Below are positions 28,997-37,761 of a stretch of DNA of 64,000 nucleotides, one piece after another. Source of the DNA: Leifsonia xyli (GTDB taxonomy: Bacteria; Actinomycetota; Actinomycetes; Actinomycetales; Microbacteriaceae); NCBI GenBank assembly GCA_001647635.1, contig CP014761.1, forward strand, positions 2,728,001 through 2,792,000, in the 5' to 3' direction. Numbering within the stretch: the first letter of the stretch is position 1; the number at the start of each line of letters is the position of its first letter. The notes beneath the pieces were generated by a model. It had not been told where the DNA came from. It searched no databases and was given only the letters and a program-made list of their open reading frames with translations. The position numbers and the translations under genes were made by a program.

Positions 28997-30016
28997 ATGA
29001 TCAAGCTTCTCTCCCACCTGTCGTATGTGGAGATCACGTCCCCCGATGTCGAGGCGTCCGTGAAGTTCTACGAGGAACAGGTCGGGCTGACCGTCGTCGA
29101 TCGCATCGACGGCTCCGTCTACCTCCGCTGCTGGGGCGACTACTACGCCTACTCGGTCGTCGTCTCGCCCGGCCCCGAGCCGACGCTCGTGACGATGGCC
29201 TGGCGCACTTCGAGCGCCGAGGCTCTGGAGGAGGCGGCTTCGCGCGTCCAGGCCGCCGGCATCGAGGGCGAGTGGCTGGATGACGTGCACACCATCGGCC
29301 GCGCATTCCGGTTCACGGGTCCGTGGGGTCACTCGATGACCCTGCACTGGGACGTGACGCGCCACCAGGCACCCGGCCACGTCGCGTCGATCTACCCGGA
29401 CCGCCCGGAGAAGCGCAGCAAGGTCGCGGGCGCTCCGCGTCAGCTCGACCACGTCACGATCGCGACCAGCGACGTCGACGCCTTCGCGGCCTGGTACAAC
29501 GACGTGCTCGGCTTCCGCATCATGGCCCGCACGGTGCTCGACGAAGCGCCGGTCTCGATCTTCTCGGTGCTGACCACGAACGAGAAGTCGCACGACCTCG
29601 GAGTCGTGCTCGACGGATCCACCCGGGCCGGCCGCGTCAACCACTACGCGTTCTGGGTCGACACCTACGAGGAGCTGCTGATCGCGGCCGACACCCTGAT
29701 GGAGAACGGGGTGCCGATCGAGTACGGCCCCTCCATCCACGGGATCGGCGAGCAGACGTTCCTCTACTACCGCGAGCCGTCGACGCTGCGGATCGAGCTC
29801 AACACCGGCGGCTACCGCAACTACGTGCCGGACTGGCAGCCGAACACCTGGAAGCCGTCGCTCGGCTCGAACAACTTCTACCGCAACGGCGCCATGCCGA
29901 TGTCGATGACGGAGTCGTTCCCCGCGGCCGACGGCCCGAGCGCGACGGAGGAGGGCGTCCCGGACGAGATCAAGGACGCGCTGCTCAACCCGTACGCCGT
30001 CCAGGGCCGGGGCTGA
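28997..30016 (+). CDS. Extradiol ring-cleavage dioxygenase (type I, VOC fold)
   Basis: A 339-residue two-domain vicinal-oxygen-chelate protein. The C-terminal domain keeps the iron facial triad in QLDHVTIATSD (His), RVNHYAFWV (His) and LRIELNTGGY (Glu). The N-terminal domain starts HLSYVEITSPD. It should open a catechol-type ring beside the two hydroxyls, using O2 and Fe(II). It is the first gene of the aromatic operon, with an AAGG ribosome site. Together with the following monooxygenase and hydrolases it resembles flavonoid A-ring cleavage sets; substrate identity is inference. Confidence 0.85.
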   Translation: MIKLLSHLSYVEITSPDVEASVKFYEEQVGLTVVDRIDGSVYLRCWGDYYAYSVVVSPGPEPTLVTMAWRTSSAEALEEAASRVQAAGIEGEWLDDVHTIGRAFRFTGPWGHSMTLHWDVTRHQAPGHVASIYPDRPEKRSKVAGAPRQLDHVTIATSDVDAFAAWYNDVLGFRIMARTVLDEAPVSIFSVLTTNEKSHDLGVVLDGSTRAGRVNHYAFWVDTYEELLIAADTLMENGVPIEYGPSIHGIGEQTFLYYREPSTLRIELNTGGYRNYVPDWQPNTWKPSLGSNNFYRNGAMPMSMTESFPAADGPSATEEGVPDEIKDALLNPYAVQGRG

Positions 30017-30021
30017 CCGCC

Positions 30022-31020
30022 GTGGCAGCGCCGAGCGCGAGCCCTGCCGACCTGGACCGCAACGACCCGGAGGCCGAGATCGCCGCGCGCGCCGACGCCT
30101 ACCGCAACTGGGGCCGCTGGGGTGAGGACGACGTGCTGGGCACGCTCAACTTCATCGGCGCCGACGTACGGGCACGCGCTGCCGGGCTGGTCCGCGAGGG
30201 CATCGCGGTGTCGCTCTCGCAGTCGTTCGACATGAACGGCCCGCAGAAGGGATGGCGCCGCCGCACCAACCCGGTGCACACGATGCTCGACACCGGGACC
30301 GACGCCGAGCGCGGCAGCCAGGGCTTCCCGCACGGACTGGGCGGCGCCGACGACGTCATCGCCATGCCGCTGCAATGCTCCACCCAGTGGGACGGCCTCG
30401 GCCACATCTTCGACCACGGCTTCGCCTGGAACGGCCGCCGCGCGGGCGACGTCGTGACCAGCGACGGCGACCTGGTGACCGGCATCGAGAACGCGGCCGC
30501 CGCGATCGTCTCGCGCGGCGTGCTGCTCGACGTCGGACGGCACCTGCGCCCCGAGTCCGGTGAGCTGGAGGACGGCTACGCCATCACGGCGGCCGACCTC
30601 CGATCCTGCGCCGAGGCTCAGGGTGCGACGAGCACGGTGCGCACCGGAGACATCGTCCTGGTGCGCACCGGCCAACTCGCCCGCGTGCGGCGGGACGGCT
30701 GGGGCGAGTACGCGGGAGGGCCGGCGCCGGGGCTCTCGCTGACTACGGCGGGCTGGCTCCACGACTCCGAGATCGCCGCGATCGCGACGGACACCTGGGG
30801 GTTCGAGGTGCGACCGAACGAGTTCGACGTGCCCGCCTTCCAGCCGCTGCACCAGGTCGTCATCCCGAACATCGGGCTCACGATCGGCGAGATGTGGGAC
30901 CTGGAGGAGCTCGCGTCCGAGTGCGCGCGGCTCGGGAGATACGATTTCCTCCTCTCGGCGCCGCCGCTGCCGATCACGGGAGCGGTCGGATCGCCGGTCA
31001 ACCCCATCGCAGTGCTGTAG
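30022..31020 (+). CDS. Cyclase-family (PF04199-type) hydrolase
   Basis: A 332-residue protein of the kynurenine-formamidase/cyclase superfamily. The usual metal-binding HxGTHxD segment appears as the variant QCSTQWDGLGHI near residue 115, as in several members from aromatic-degradation clusters. A GTG start lies five bases after the previous stop. It probably hydrolyses or lactonises a ring-cleavage intermediate. It could also act on an ester or amide; no direct evidence decides. Confidence 0.8.
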   Translation: MAAPSASPADLDRNDPEAEIAARADAYRNWGRWGEDDVLGTLNFIGADVRARAAGLVREGIAVSLSQSFDMNGPQKGWRRRTNPVHTMLDTGTDAERGSQGFPHGLGGADDVIAMPLQCSTQWDGLGHIFDHGFAWNGRRAGDVVTSDGDLVTGIENAAAAIVSRGVLLDVGRHLRPESGELEDGYAITAADLRSCAEAQGATSTVRTGDIVLVRTGQLARVRRDGWGEYAGGPAPGLSLTTAGWLHDSEIAAIATDTWGFEVRPNEFDVPAFQPLHQVVIPNIGLTIGEMWDLEELASECARLGRYDFLLSAPPLPITGAVGSPVNPIAVL

Positions 31021-31066
31021 TCGCCCCACGCGGGGCCGCTGAAGAGAGAACAGAGAGGTTCTTGAC

Positions 31067-32200
31067 GTGACCGCTGTCACCAAGGTCGCCATCGCCGGAG
31101 CCGGCGTCGCCGGTCTGGCCGCCGCCATCCAACTCGCCAAGGCGGGCGTCGACGTCGACGTGTTCGATGCGAAGCCGGAGCTCAGCGCGCTGGGCTCGGG
31201 CATCACCCTCCAGGGCAACGCCCTGCGGGCGTTCGACGCGCTGGGCGTCTGGGAAGACGTGCAGTCCGCGGGCTACTTCTTCGAGGGGCTCACCCTCCGC
31301 GCGCCGGGTCCGGATGCGCCGGTCGTCGCCGAGCTGCCGGATGTGAAGACGGGCGGCCCCGACTTCCCGGCGACCGGCGGGATGTACCGGCCGGATCTCG
31401 CGCGCATCCTGCTCCGTCACGCCGAGGCCGCGGGCGCGACCGTCACCTTCGGCGCCCCCGTGACCGCGGTCTCCGAGGGACCCGACGGGGTCGCCGTCGA
31501 GGTGGGCGGACGTCCGGCCGGCACCTACGACCTGCTCATCGGCGCCGACGGGCTCAACTCGGGCGTGCGGCGGCTGATCGGCATCGAGACCGAGCCGCAG
31601 CGGACCGGCATGGGGATCTGGCGCGCCTTCGTCTCGCGGCCCGCGTCGGTGGAGCGCAGCGAGCTCTACTACGGCGGCCCGGTCTACATCGCCGGCTACA
31701 CCCCCACCGGCGAGGACACGATGTACGCCTTCCTCGTGGAGGCGGCGCAGGACCGCCAGGGCCTGACGGACGAGCAGGCTACGGCGATCATGATCGAGGA
31801 GTCAGCGGCGTACGGCGGCCCGTGGAACGACATCCGCGCCGACCTGGAGCGCGGGGCGCACGTCAACTACACCTGGTTCACGCACCACATCGTCCCCGCT
31901 CCCTGGAATCGCGGCCGCGCCGTGGTCATCGGCGACGCGGCGCACAGCTGTCCGCCCACGATCGCGCAGGGCGCCGCTCAGGCGCTCGAGGACGCCGTCG
32001 TGCTGACCGAGCTGCTGGTCTCGGCCGACGCGCTCGACGACGCGCTGTGGGATGCGTTCCACGCCCGTCGGGTGCCTCGCGCCCAGGCGGTCGTCGAGGC
32101 GTCGGTGCAGCTCGGCCAGTGGCAGATCGACCACGACCCGGACGCGGACGCGCCCGGGCTGATGTTCGGGATCGCGCACCGGATGGCGGAGCCGGCATGA
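31067..32200 (+). CDS. FAD-dependent aromatic monooxygenase
   Basis: A 377-residue class A flavoprotein monooxygenase. The motifs are VAIAGAGVAGLAAAI (FAD), DLLIGADGLNSGVRR (NADPH/FAD) and VVIGDAAHSCPPTIAQGA. It likely adds a hydroxyl to a phenolic ring to make the substrate of the extradiol dioxygenase two genes upstream. In flavonoid pathways of the fde type such an enzyme hydroxylates the A ring. The GTG start has GAGAGG upstream. The end overlaps the next gene by ATGA. Confidence 0.86.
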   Translation: MTAVTKVAIAGAGVAGLAAAIQLAKAGVDVDVFDAKPELSALGSGITLQGNALRAFDALGVWEDVQSAGYFFEGLTLRAPGPDAPVVAELPDVKTGGPDFPATGGMYRPDLARILLRHAEAAGATVTFGAPVTAVSEGPDGVAVEVGGRPAGTYDLLIGADGLNSGVRRLIGIETEPQRTGMGIWRAFVSRPASVERSELYYGGPVYIAGYTPTGEDTMYAFLVEAAQDRQGLTDEQATAIMIEESAAYGGPWNDIRADLERGAHVNYTWFTHHIVPAPWNRGRAVVIGDAAHSCPPTIAQGAAQALEDAVVLTELLVSADALDDALWDAFHARRVPRAQAVVEASVQLGQWQIDHDPDADAPGLMFGIAHRMAEPA

Positions 32201-33194
32201 GGATCGCGCGCTGGAGCGACACGACCGGGGCTGTCGGCGAGGGCTTCGTCGTCGGCGACGCGGTCGTGCCGTTCCCGGACGGCCTGACCGTCTCCGACGT
32301 GCTGGCGCGCGGTCTCGCCGAGGCCCGGCGCCTGCACGCCCAGGTCGCGGACGCCGTCGGCCGCCCCCTGCTGGACGTGCGTCTGCTCGCGCCACTGGTG
32401 CCCGCATCCATCCGGGACTTCGTGGCGTTCGAGGAGCACGTCGAAGGCGTCAGCGCCTCCGTCGACGGCAAGAGCGAGGTGGTGCCCGAGTGGTACCAGG
32501 CGCCCACCTTCTACTTCACCAACCCGCACACGGTCCTCGGCCCCGGCGAGCCCGTGCGGCCTCCGGTCACGCAACGGCTCGACTTCGAGCTGGAGTTGGC
32601 GGCCGTCGTCGGCGGCACTCCCGGCTCGCGGGAGGCGAACCTCACTCCGGACGAGGCCAGCGCGGCGATCTTCGGCTACACGATCATGAACGACTGGTCC
32701 GCACGCGACCTGCAGTCGCGGGAGATGAAAGTGCGCCTGGGACCGGCGAAGGGCAAGGACTTCGGGATGAGCCTCGGCCCGTGGATTGTCACCGCCGACG
32801 AGTTCGAGCCGTTCCTCGACGCCGACGGCTTCCTCGCGATCCGCGCCGAGGTCTTCGTGAACGACGAGCTCGTCGGGCACGACCTGGTCTCCAACATGGG
32901 CTGGCCGTTCCCCGAGCTCGTCGCGTACGCCTCCCGCAACTCCCGCGTCGTCCCCGGCGACGTGCTCGGGTCGGGGACGACCGGCAACGGCGGCTGCCTC
33001 GCCGAGCTGTGGGGGCGCCGCGGGAGCTCACCCCGCGCCCGCTGGTCGAGGGCGACACGGTGCGCATGGTCGTCGAGGGCATCGGCGAGCTGATCGGCCC
33101 GGTCGGCACGGCGGTCGCGGCGCCCGACCTCCCGCCCGCGCGGCACCGCTCCCGCCGGCGCGAGCGGGCGCAGGCGGACCAGGTCGCGCCATGA
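32197..33194 (+). CDS. Fumarylacetoacetate hydrolase-family protein; frame interrupted near residue 275
   Basis: An FAH-fold hydrolase with RDFVAFEEHVEG, LDFELELAAVVGG (metal-binding acidic residues), YTIMNDWSARDLQ and GNGGCLAEL. As read, the frame ends at 33093 with an Arg/Ser-rich nonsense tail. Adding one base around 33012-33024 restores the expected ELTPRPLVEGDTVRMVVEG. It also moves the stop to 33194, giving an ATGA overlap with the next gene. That restored coupling argues the deletion is recent or an error. The enzyme would split a diketone or hydrate a ring-cleavage product in the aromatic operon. Confidence 0.8.
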
Positions 33195-33976
33195 CCTCCG
33201 GCCCGGAACTCACCGGCGGTCTCGCCGGCTCGACCGTCGTCGTCACGGGGGCCGCGCGAGGCCAGGGGCTCGCCGAGGCCCTGCTGCTCGCCGCGGCAGG
33301 TGCGCGCGTGATCGCCACCGACGTGGTCGAGGCGGAGGGCGGCCTCCCGTCGGGCATCGACGTGTGGACGCTGGATGTGACGGATGAGGACGGGTGGGCG
33401 GCGCTCGCCGCGACGATCGAAGCCGAGCTGGCCGGCGTTCCGCTCCGCGGCCTCGTCAACAATGCGGGCGTCACGCACCGCGCGGGCATCGCCGACACCG
33501 CCCGCGACGACTGGGACCGCGTGCTGGCCGTGAACCTGACCGGGCCCATGCTCGGGATGCGCGCCCTCGCACCGCTGATGTCCGCGGGCTCGTCGATCGT
33601 GAACGTCGGTTCGGTGGCGGGCCTGACCGGGCACTACACGGCCGCCTACACCGCATCCAAGTGGGGCCTGCGCGGCCTCTCGCGCGTCGCCGCCACCGAG
33701 TACGGCCCGCGCGGCATCCGCGTCAACACCATCCACCCCGGCTTCATCGAGACCGGCATGACCGCGAACGCGCCCGGCGCCATGCGCGAGGCGCAGCTCG
33801 ACCTCACCCCGCTCGAACGGCTCGGCGAGCCCGCCGACGTGGCGGGCCTGGTCGCCTTCCTCCTCTCGGACGCGGCGGCCTACATCTCCGGCGCCGACAT
33901 CCCCGTCGACGGGGGCTTCGCCTCGTCGGCCGGCGCCAAGCACCTCGCCGACCGCATCGCCGCCGGCGCCCGCTGA
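33191..33976 (+). CDS. Short-chain dehydrogenase/reductase
   Basis: A 261-residue classical SDR with VTGAARGQG (cofactor), LVNNAGVT, catalytic YTASK with the upstream Ser (NVGSVAG), and a C-terminal IPVDGG. It probably oxidises or reduces an alcohol/ketone intermediate of the aromatic operon, acting as a homotetramer with NAD(P). Its start overlaps the restored FAH gene. Confidence 0.87.
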   Translation: MTSGPELTGGLAGSTVVVTGAARGQGLAEALLLAAAGARVIATDVVEAEGGLPSGIDVWTLDVTDEDGWAALAATIEAELAGVPLRGLVNNAGVTHRAGIADTARDDWDRVLAVNLTGPMLGMRALAPLMSAGSSIVNVGSVAGLTGHYTAAYTASKWGLRGLSRVAATEYGPRGIRVNTIHPGFIETGMTANAPGAMREAQLDLTPLERLGEPADVAGLVAFLLSDAAAYISGADIPVDGGFASSAGAKHLADRIAAGAR

Positions 33977-34000
33977 CCACAGGCAAGAAGGAGTCCCCTC

Positions 34001-35170
34001 GTGTTCATGTACTTCCCGACCAACTATGTGTGGAGCCTCGCGGTCGTCGCGACGCTCAACAACGGCGGATACATCGACGAGGTCGACCGCGCGTGCAAGC
34101 CGGTGCTGCTGGCCTCGCAGAACGGGGACGACGCCGGCACCGCCGAGCTGTACGCCGCGTGGGCCGCGGTCGCCGACCGGCTGGTCGCGAAGGCCGCCGC
34201 CGACGAGGCCGCCGGGCGGCGGATCGGCGCGGGCGAGACCTACTACCGCGCGTCCCTCTACACGTCCCAGGCCGAGCGCCTGCAGTCGCCGCGGTGGGAG
34301 GGACGGAACGCCGCCTATCAGAAGTCCATCGACCTGCTGCTGAAGCACGTCGAGCTGAGCCGCATCCCGCTCACCCGCGTCGAGGTGCCGTACGAGGGGT
34401 CCTCGCTGCCCGGCTACTTCTACCGCGCGCCGGGTGACGGTCCGCATCCCGTCGTCATCCAGTGGAACGGTCTCGACTCGACCAAGGAGATGATGTACTA
34501 CTCAGGGTTCCCGAAGATGCTCGCCGAACGCGGCATCTCCACCCTCATGATCGACACGCCCGGCTCCGGCGAGGCGCTGCGGCTGCGCGGACTCACCGCG
34601 CGCTACGACACCGAGGTCTGGGCGGCGGCGATCGTCGACTGGATCGAGGCGAACGCGTCAGAGCTGAACGCCGACGTCGACCGGCTGGGCATCGTCGGCT
34701 GGTCGCTCGGCGGCTACTACGCGCCGCGCGCCGCCGCCTTCGAGAAGCGGCTGAAGCTCGCCGTCGCGTGGGGCGCGAACCACAACTGGGCCGCGGTGCA
34801 GGAGGCGCGCCGCAACCGCGAGGGCGAGAACCCGGTGCCGCACTATTGGGACCACGTGTTCTGGGTGTGGGGCGTGGACTCGATGGACGCCTTCATCGAG
34901 AAGACCGCGGGGATGCACCTGAACGGCGTCGCCGAGCAGATCACTGTGCCGCTGCTGATCACCCACGGCGCCGGCGACCGGCAGATCCCGGTGCGGTATG
35001 CGCATGAGACGTTCGACCAAGCGGTGAACAGCCCCAAGCGGGAGCTGCGGATCTTCGACGACCCCGAGGGCGGCACCGAGCACATCTCGATCGACAACAT
35101 GCCGTACGTCGCCGGCATCATCGCCGACTGGGTCGCCGAGACGTTCGAGACGGTGGGCCAGGACTCCTGA
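34001..35170 (+). CDS. Alpha/beta hydrolase of the DUF1100/2,6-dihydroxypseudooxynicotine hydrolase type
   Basis: A 389-residue C-C or ester hydrolase with an N-terminal helical cap (~150 residues) and a C-terminal hydrolase core. The nucleophile elbow is VGWSLGGYYA. The acid is likely in THGAGDRQIP and the catalytic His in GGTEHISIDN. Related enzymes cleave C-C bonds in hydroxylated aromatic ketones, fitting the last step of the aromatic operon. The GTG start follows AAGAAGGAG. A hairpin overlaps its stop. Confidence 0.82.
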   Translation: MFMYFPTNYVWSLAVVATLNNGGYIDEVDRACKPVLLASQNGDDAGTAELYAAWAAVADRLVAKAAADEAAGRRIGAGETYYRASLYTSQAERLQSPRWEGRNAAYQKSIDLLLKHVELSRIPLTRVEVPYEGSSLPGYFYRAPGDGPHPVVIQWNGLDSTKEMMYYSGFPKMLAERGISTLMIDTPGSGEALRLRGLTARYDTEVWAAAIVDWIEANASELNADVDRLGIVGWSLGGYYAPRAAAFEKRLKLAVAWGANHNWAAVQEARRNREGENPVPHYWDHVFWVWGVDSMDAFIEKTAGMHLNGVAEQITVPLLITHGAGDRQIPVRYAHETFDQAVNSPKRELRIFDDPEGGTEHISIDNMPYVAGIIADWVAETFETVGQDS

Positions 35171-35191
35171 AACAGATCCCTGCGTTTCAGG
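35166..35191. terminator. Candidate bidirectional terminator between convergent operons
   Basis: Arms CCTGAAA and TTTCAGG enclose a 12-base loop. They start in the last codons of the hydrolase gene, just before the convergent minus-strand gene ends at 35201. Confidence 0.5.
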
Positions 35192-35200
35192 GGTACCAGC

Positions 35201-35752
35201 TCACACGAGCGCCGCGACCGTCATGGCCGCGATCGCGAACCCTCCGAGCGCGGCCTCCGCACGGTCGAGCCGGCGCGCGCCGCGTCGCGCTAGCAGTCGG
35301 GCGGAATAGGCCGCGAAGGCCAGTGCTGCGCCGGCCAGAGCCAACGGAAGCCACGTCGCGCCCATGGCGTGGGCTGCGTGCGCCGAGGTCGTCGCCTGCG
35401 TGACCAAGCGACCGGCGTGCTGGTGGGCGGACATGACGAGGAGGAGTCCGGCCATCAGCAGGCCCTGGAGGGCGCGGTGCAGTCCCATGGTCGGGTGGGT
35501 CTCGCGGGCTACGGCAGCGCCGGTCCGGGGCCGCGTCCGCGCCGCCGTCGCGATCGCCAGCACGACCAGCAGCGCCGCCCACGCGACCGGGGGGAGGAGC
35601 GGCGCGGGCAGGACCATCGTGTCCGTCATCGCCGCCAGCATGGCGAGCATCCCGAGCCAGGCCGTCGCCGAGCGCCGGTCACCGCCGCCGGCCAGGCAGC
35701 ATGCTCCCAGCGTGGCCGGGAGCATGCTGCCGAGGTGGAGCGCCTCGACCAT
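35201..35752 (-). CDS. Predicted integral membrane protein downstream of the amine oxidase
   Basis: A 183-residue hydrophobic protein with about five membrane segments (e.g. ATAWLGMLAMLAAMTDTMV and AWAALLVVLAIATAA) and several His residues near membrane edges (SAHQHAGR, HAAHAMG). The start overlaps the amine oxidase stop (TGATG). No family was assigned with certainty; DUF5134-like proteins look similar. Its coupling to a copper enzyme and its membrane-edge His residues make a role in copper handling or enzyme maturation possible, but this is inference. Confidence 0.6.
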   Translation of the reverse strand: MVEALHLGSMLPATLGACCLAGGGDRRSATAWLGMLAMLAAMTDTMVLPAPLLPPVAWAALLVVLAIATAARTRPRTGAAVARETHPTMGLHRALQGLLMAGLLLVMSAHQHAGRLVTQATTSAHAAHAMGATWLPLALAGAALAFAAYSARLLARRGARRLDRAEAALGGFAIAAMTVAALV

Positions 35753-37749
35753 CAGTGATGGTGGTGACCGTCGTGGCCGTGACCGGCGTGACCGTCGTGA
35801 CCGGGCGCGCAGTGCTCCGGCGCCTCGGCCGGGACGTTGAGGGCGGGGTTGCGGCCGAAGAAGCCGTAGGGCTTCAGCGTGAACTTGGCGTAGTCCACGG
35901 GCATCACCGGCCAGTCCTCGACACGGGGGAAGTGCGTCGGCCCGAACGTGTGCCACAGCACGATGTCCTCGCCGTCGAGCGAGCGGTCGGCGGCCATGTA
36001 GGCCGGCAGCCCGTCGCCGCCCGGGTTCTGGTTGACGAACTCGCCCGCGGGGTACCGCTCGTCCGAGGCGTACTGGGTCACCCACACCTGTTTGGTGGTG
36101 AAGGCGGCACGCGCGGTGACGGAGGCGGACGGGTCCGCCATCAGCGTCGGGTTCTGCTCGGCGTGGAGGACGTAGCCGGTCGGGCGACCCAGACGGTTCG
36201 TCTTCTCCGTGTTGACGATGTGCCAGGTCCGGCCGACGGAGGCGTCGGCGTCCCGCGCGCCCTCGGACTCGCTCAGGATGCGCGTGGTCCGGCTCGTGAA
36301 GGCGTTGCCGTAGGGGTTGCCCTCGCCGATCGGGAGGCGCACCGCATCCACCTCCTCGACCGCGTTGGCGAGTCCGTCCACCATCATGTCGAGGCGCGCG
36401 GAGAACAGGTGCTGGTGGTACGGGGCGCCGAGTCCGGGCGCGACCTCGCTCGCGGTGGGGGAGCCCTCGATGTACGACGATGTGAACAGGATGCCCGTGA
36501 GCTTCGCCTCGCACTCGATGGTGCCGTCGAGGTAGAGGTACCAGTAGAAGCCGTAGTCGTAGTTGCCGACCGTGGTGAAGAAGCTGATCACCAGCCGGCG
36601 GCTGCGGCGAACCTCGTTCGCGCCGGTGAAGAGGTCGGTGTGCTTCCAGAGCGTCCCGTAGTCCTCCTCGTGCATGCAGATCGCGTTCTCGATCGTGCGC
36701 GGCCGGCCGAACTCGTCGGAGAGGACCGCGTCGAAGTAGCGGATCTCGCCCAGGCAGTCGCAGCCGAGCGTGAGGGAGTTCGCGAAGCGTCCGAACAGGT
36801 ACTCGCCGGTGTCGAAGTAGTTCTGCCAGTAGCGCGTGGGCGACGGGTCCGCGTACGGCACCACCATCTCGGCAATGGATGCGCGGTAGATGACGGGCCG
36901 CACGGCTCCGTCCTGGTCGGGGTCGGCGAAGGCCAGGTTCCGCAGGATGAGCCCCTCGCGGGCGTCGAAGCCGAGGGAGAAGGACCAGTTCGCCCAGGTG
37001 ACGGTGTCGCCGTCGACCGAGAAGCTCGGTCCCTCCGGCTGGGTGATGGAGATCGGCTTGAGACCGGTCAGGGGTGCGGGGCGCTCGGACTCCAACTGGA
37101 AGTTGCCCGGTTCCTCCGGCACGGGCAGCGGAGCGGCGTCGACGACCTGGGTGACCTCCTTGGCGATCACGTCGACGTAGGCGCACAGGCCGTCGACCGG
37201 GTGCGCCCACGGGTGGTCGTCGGCGTGATCCATCCGGAAGGCGAAGACGCGGATGATGCGCCGGCCCTCCTCCCCGGCGATCGGGTAGGAGCCGGGGGAG
37301 AGCGGTGCGTAGACCACATGCTCCGGGTCGAGGCCCCGGGCGGTCAGCGCCGCGAGCCAGCCCGCGTCCGCTTCGAGGATGCCGCCGATCGCCTCGAACT
37401 CCTCCTCGAGGATCGGCACCTGACCGCGGGAGCCGTCGATGGGGACGAGGGTGACCACATCGTCCTTCGTGAGCGAGACGGTCGCATCCCAGCTGGCGCC
37501 GGTGGAGACGTCGAGCAGCAGCGCCCGCGCCTCGCGGTCGGGGACGGGACCGCCGTCGAGGGCGGCGAGCACGTCGGCCTTGTCGGGCTCGAGCAGCCCG
37601 ACGTAGACGAACCGCGTGGTCGGGGAGACGAGACCGGCGATGCCGAGGATGCGGGTGACGTCCTCGATCTCGGCCGCGGTGAGGCTGGACAGCACTCCCG
37701 CGGGTGTTCCGGGGCCGGAGGACAGGGTGAGGGGCAGTTCGGTCGTCAT
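35752..37749 (-). CDS. Copper amine oxidase (primary-amine/tyramine oxidase) with His-rich C-terminal tail
   Basis: A 665-residue copper amine oxidase. The TPQ-forming tyrosine lies in VGNYDYGF and the catalytic Asp in NYFDTGEY. Copper-ligand His residues are in YHQHLFSARLDM and, near the C-terminus, HTFGPTHFPRVEDWPV. It oxidises primary amines to aldehydes, releasing ammonia and H2O2. No signal peptide is visible. The C-terminus ends in HAGHGHDGHHHH, an unusual natural His-rich tail likely to bind copper. The upstream permease gene is in the same operon and probably imports the amine. Confidence 0.92.
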   Translation of the reverse strand: MTTELPLTLSSGPGTPAGVLSSLTAAEIEDVTRILGIAGLVSPTTRFVYVGLLEPDKADVLAALDGGPVPDREARALLLDVSTGASWDATVSLTKDDVVTLVPIDGSRGQVPILEEEFEAIGGILEADAGWLAALTARGLDPEHVVYAPLSPGSYPIAGEEGRRIIRVFAFRMDHADDHPWAHPVDGLCAYVDVIAKEVTQVVDAAPLPVPEEPGNFQLESERPAPLTGLKPISITQPEGPSFSVDGDTVTWANWSFSLGFDAREGLILRNLAFADPDQDGAVRPVIYRASIAEMVVPYADPSPTRYWQNYFDTGEYLFGRFANSLTLGCDCLGEIRYFDAVLSDEFGRPRTIENAICMHEEDYGTLWKHTDLFTGANEVRRSRRLVISFFTTVGNYDYGFYWYLYLDGTIECEAKLTGILFTSSYIEGSPTASEVAPGLGAPYHQHLFSARLDMMVDGLANAVEEVDAVRLPIGEGNPYGNAFTSRTTRILSESEGARDADASVGRTWHIVNTEKTNRLGRPTGYVLHAEQNPTLMADPSASVTARAAFTTKQVWVTQYASDERYPAGEFVNQNPGGDGLPAYMAADRSLDGEDIVLWHTFGPTHFPRVEDWPVMPVDYAKFTLKPYGFFGRNPALNVPAEAPEHCAPGHDGHAGHGHDGHHHH

Positions 37750-37761
37750 GGCGGGCGTCTC

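Noticed and set aside
33010..33030. Programmed frameshifting in the FAH gene
   Set aside because: No slippery heptamer or downstream stem was seen, and many other genes show similar one-base losses, so sequence error or simple mutation is more likely.
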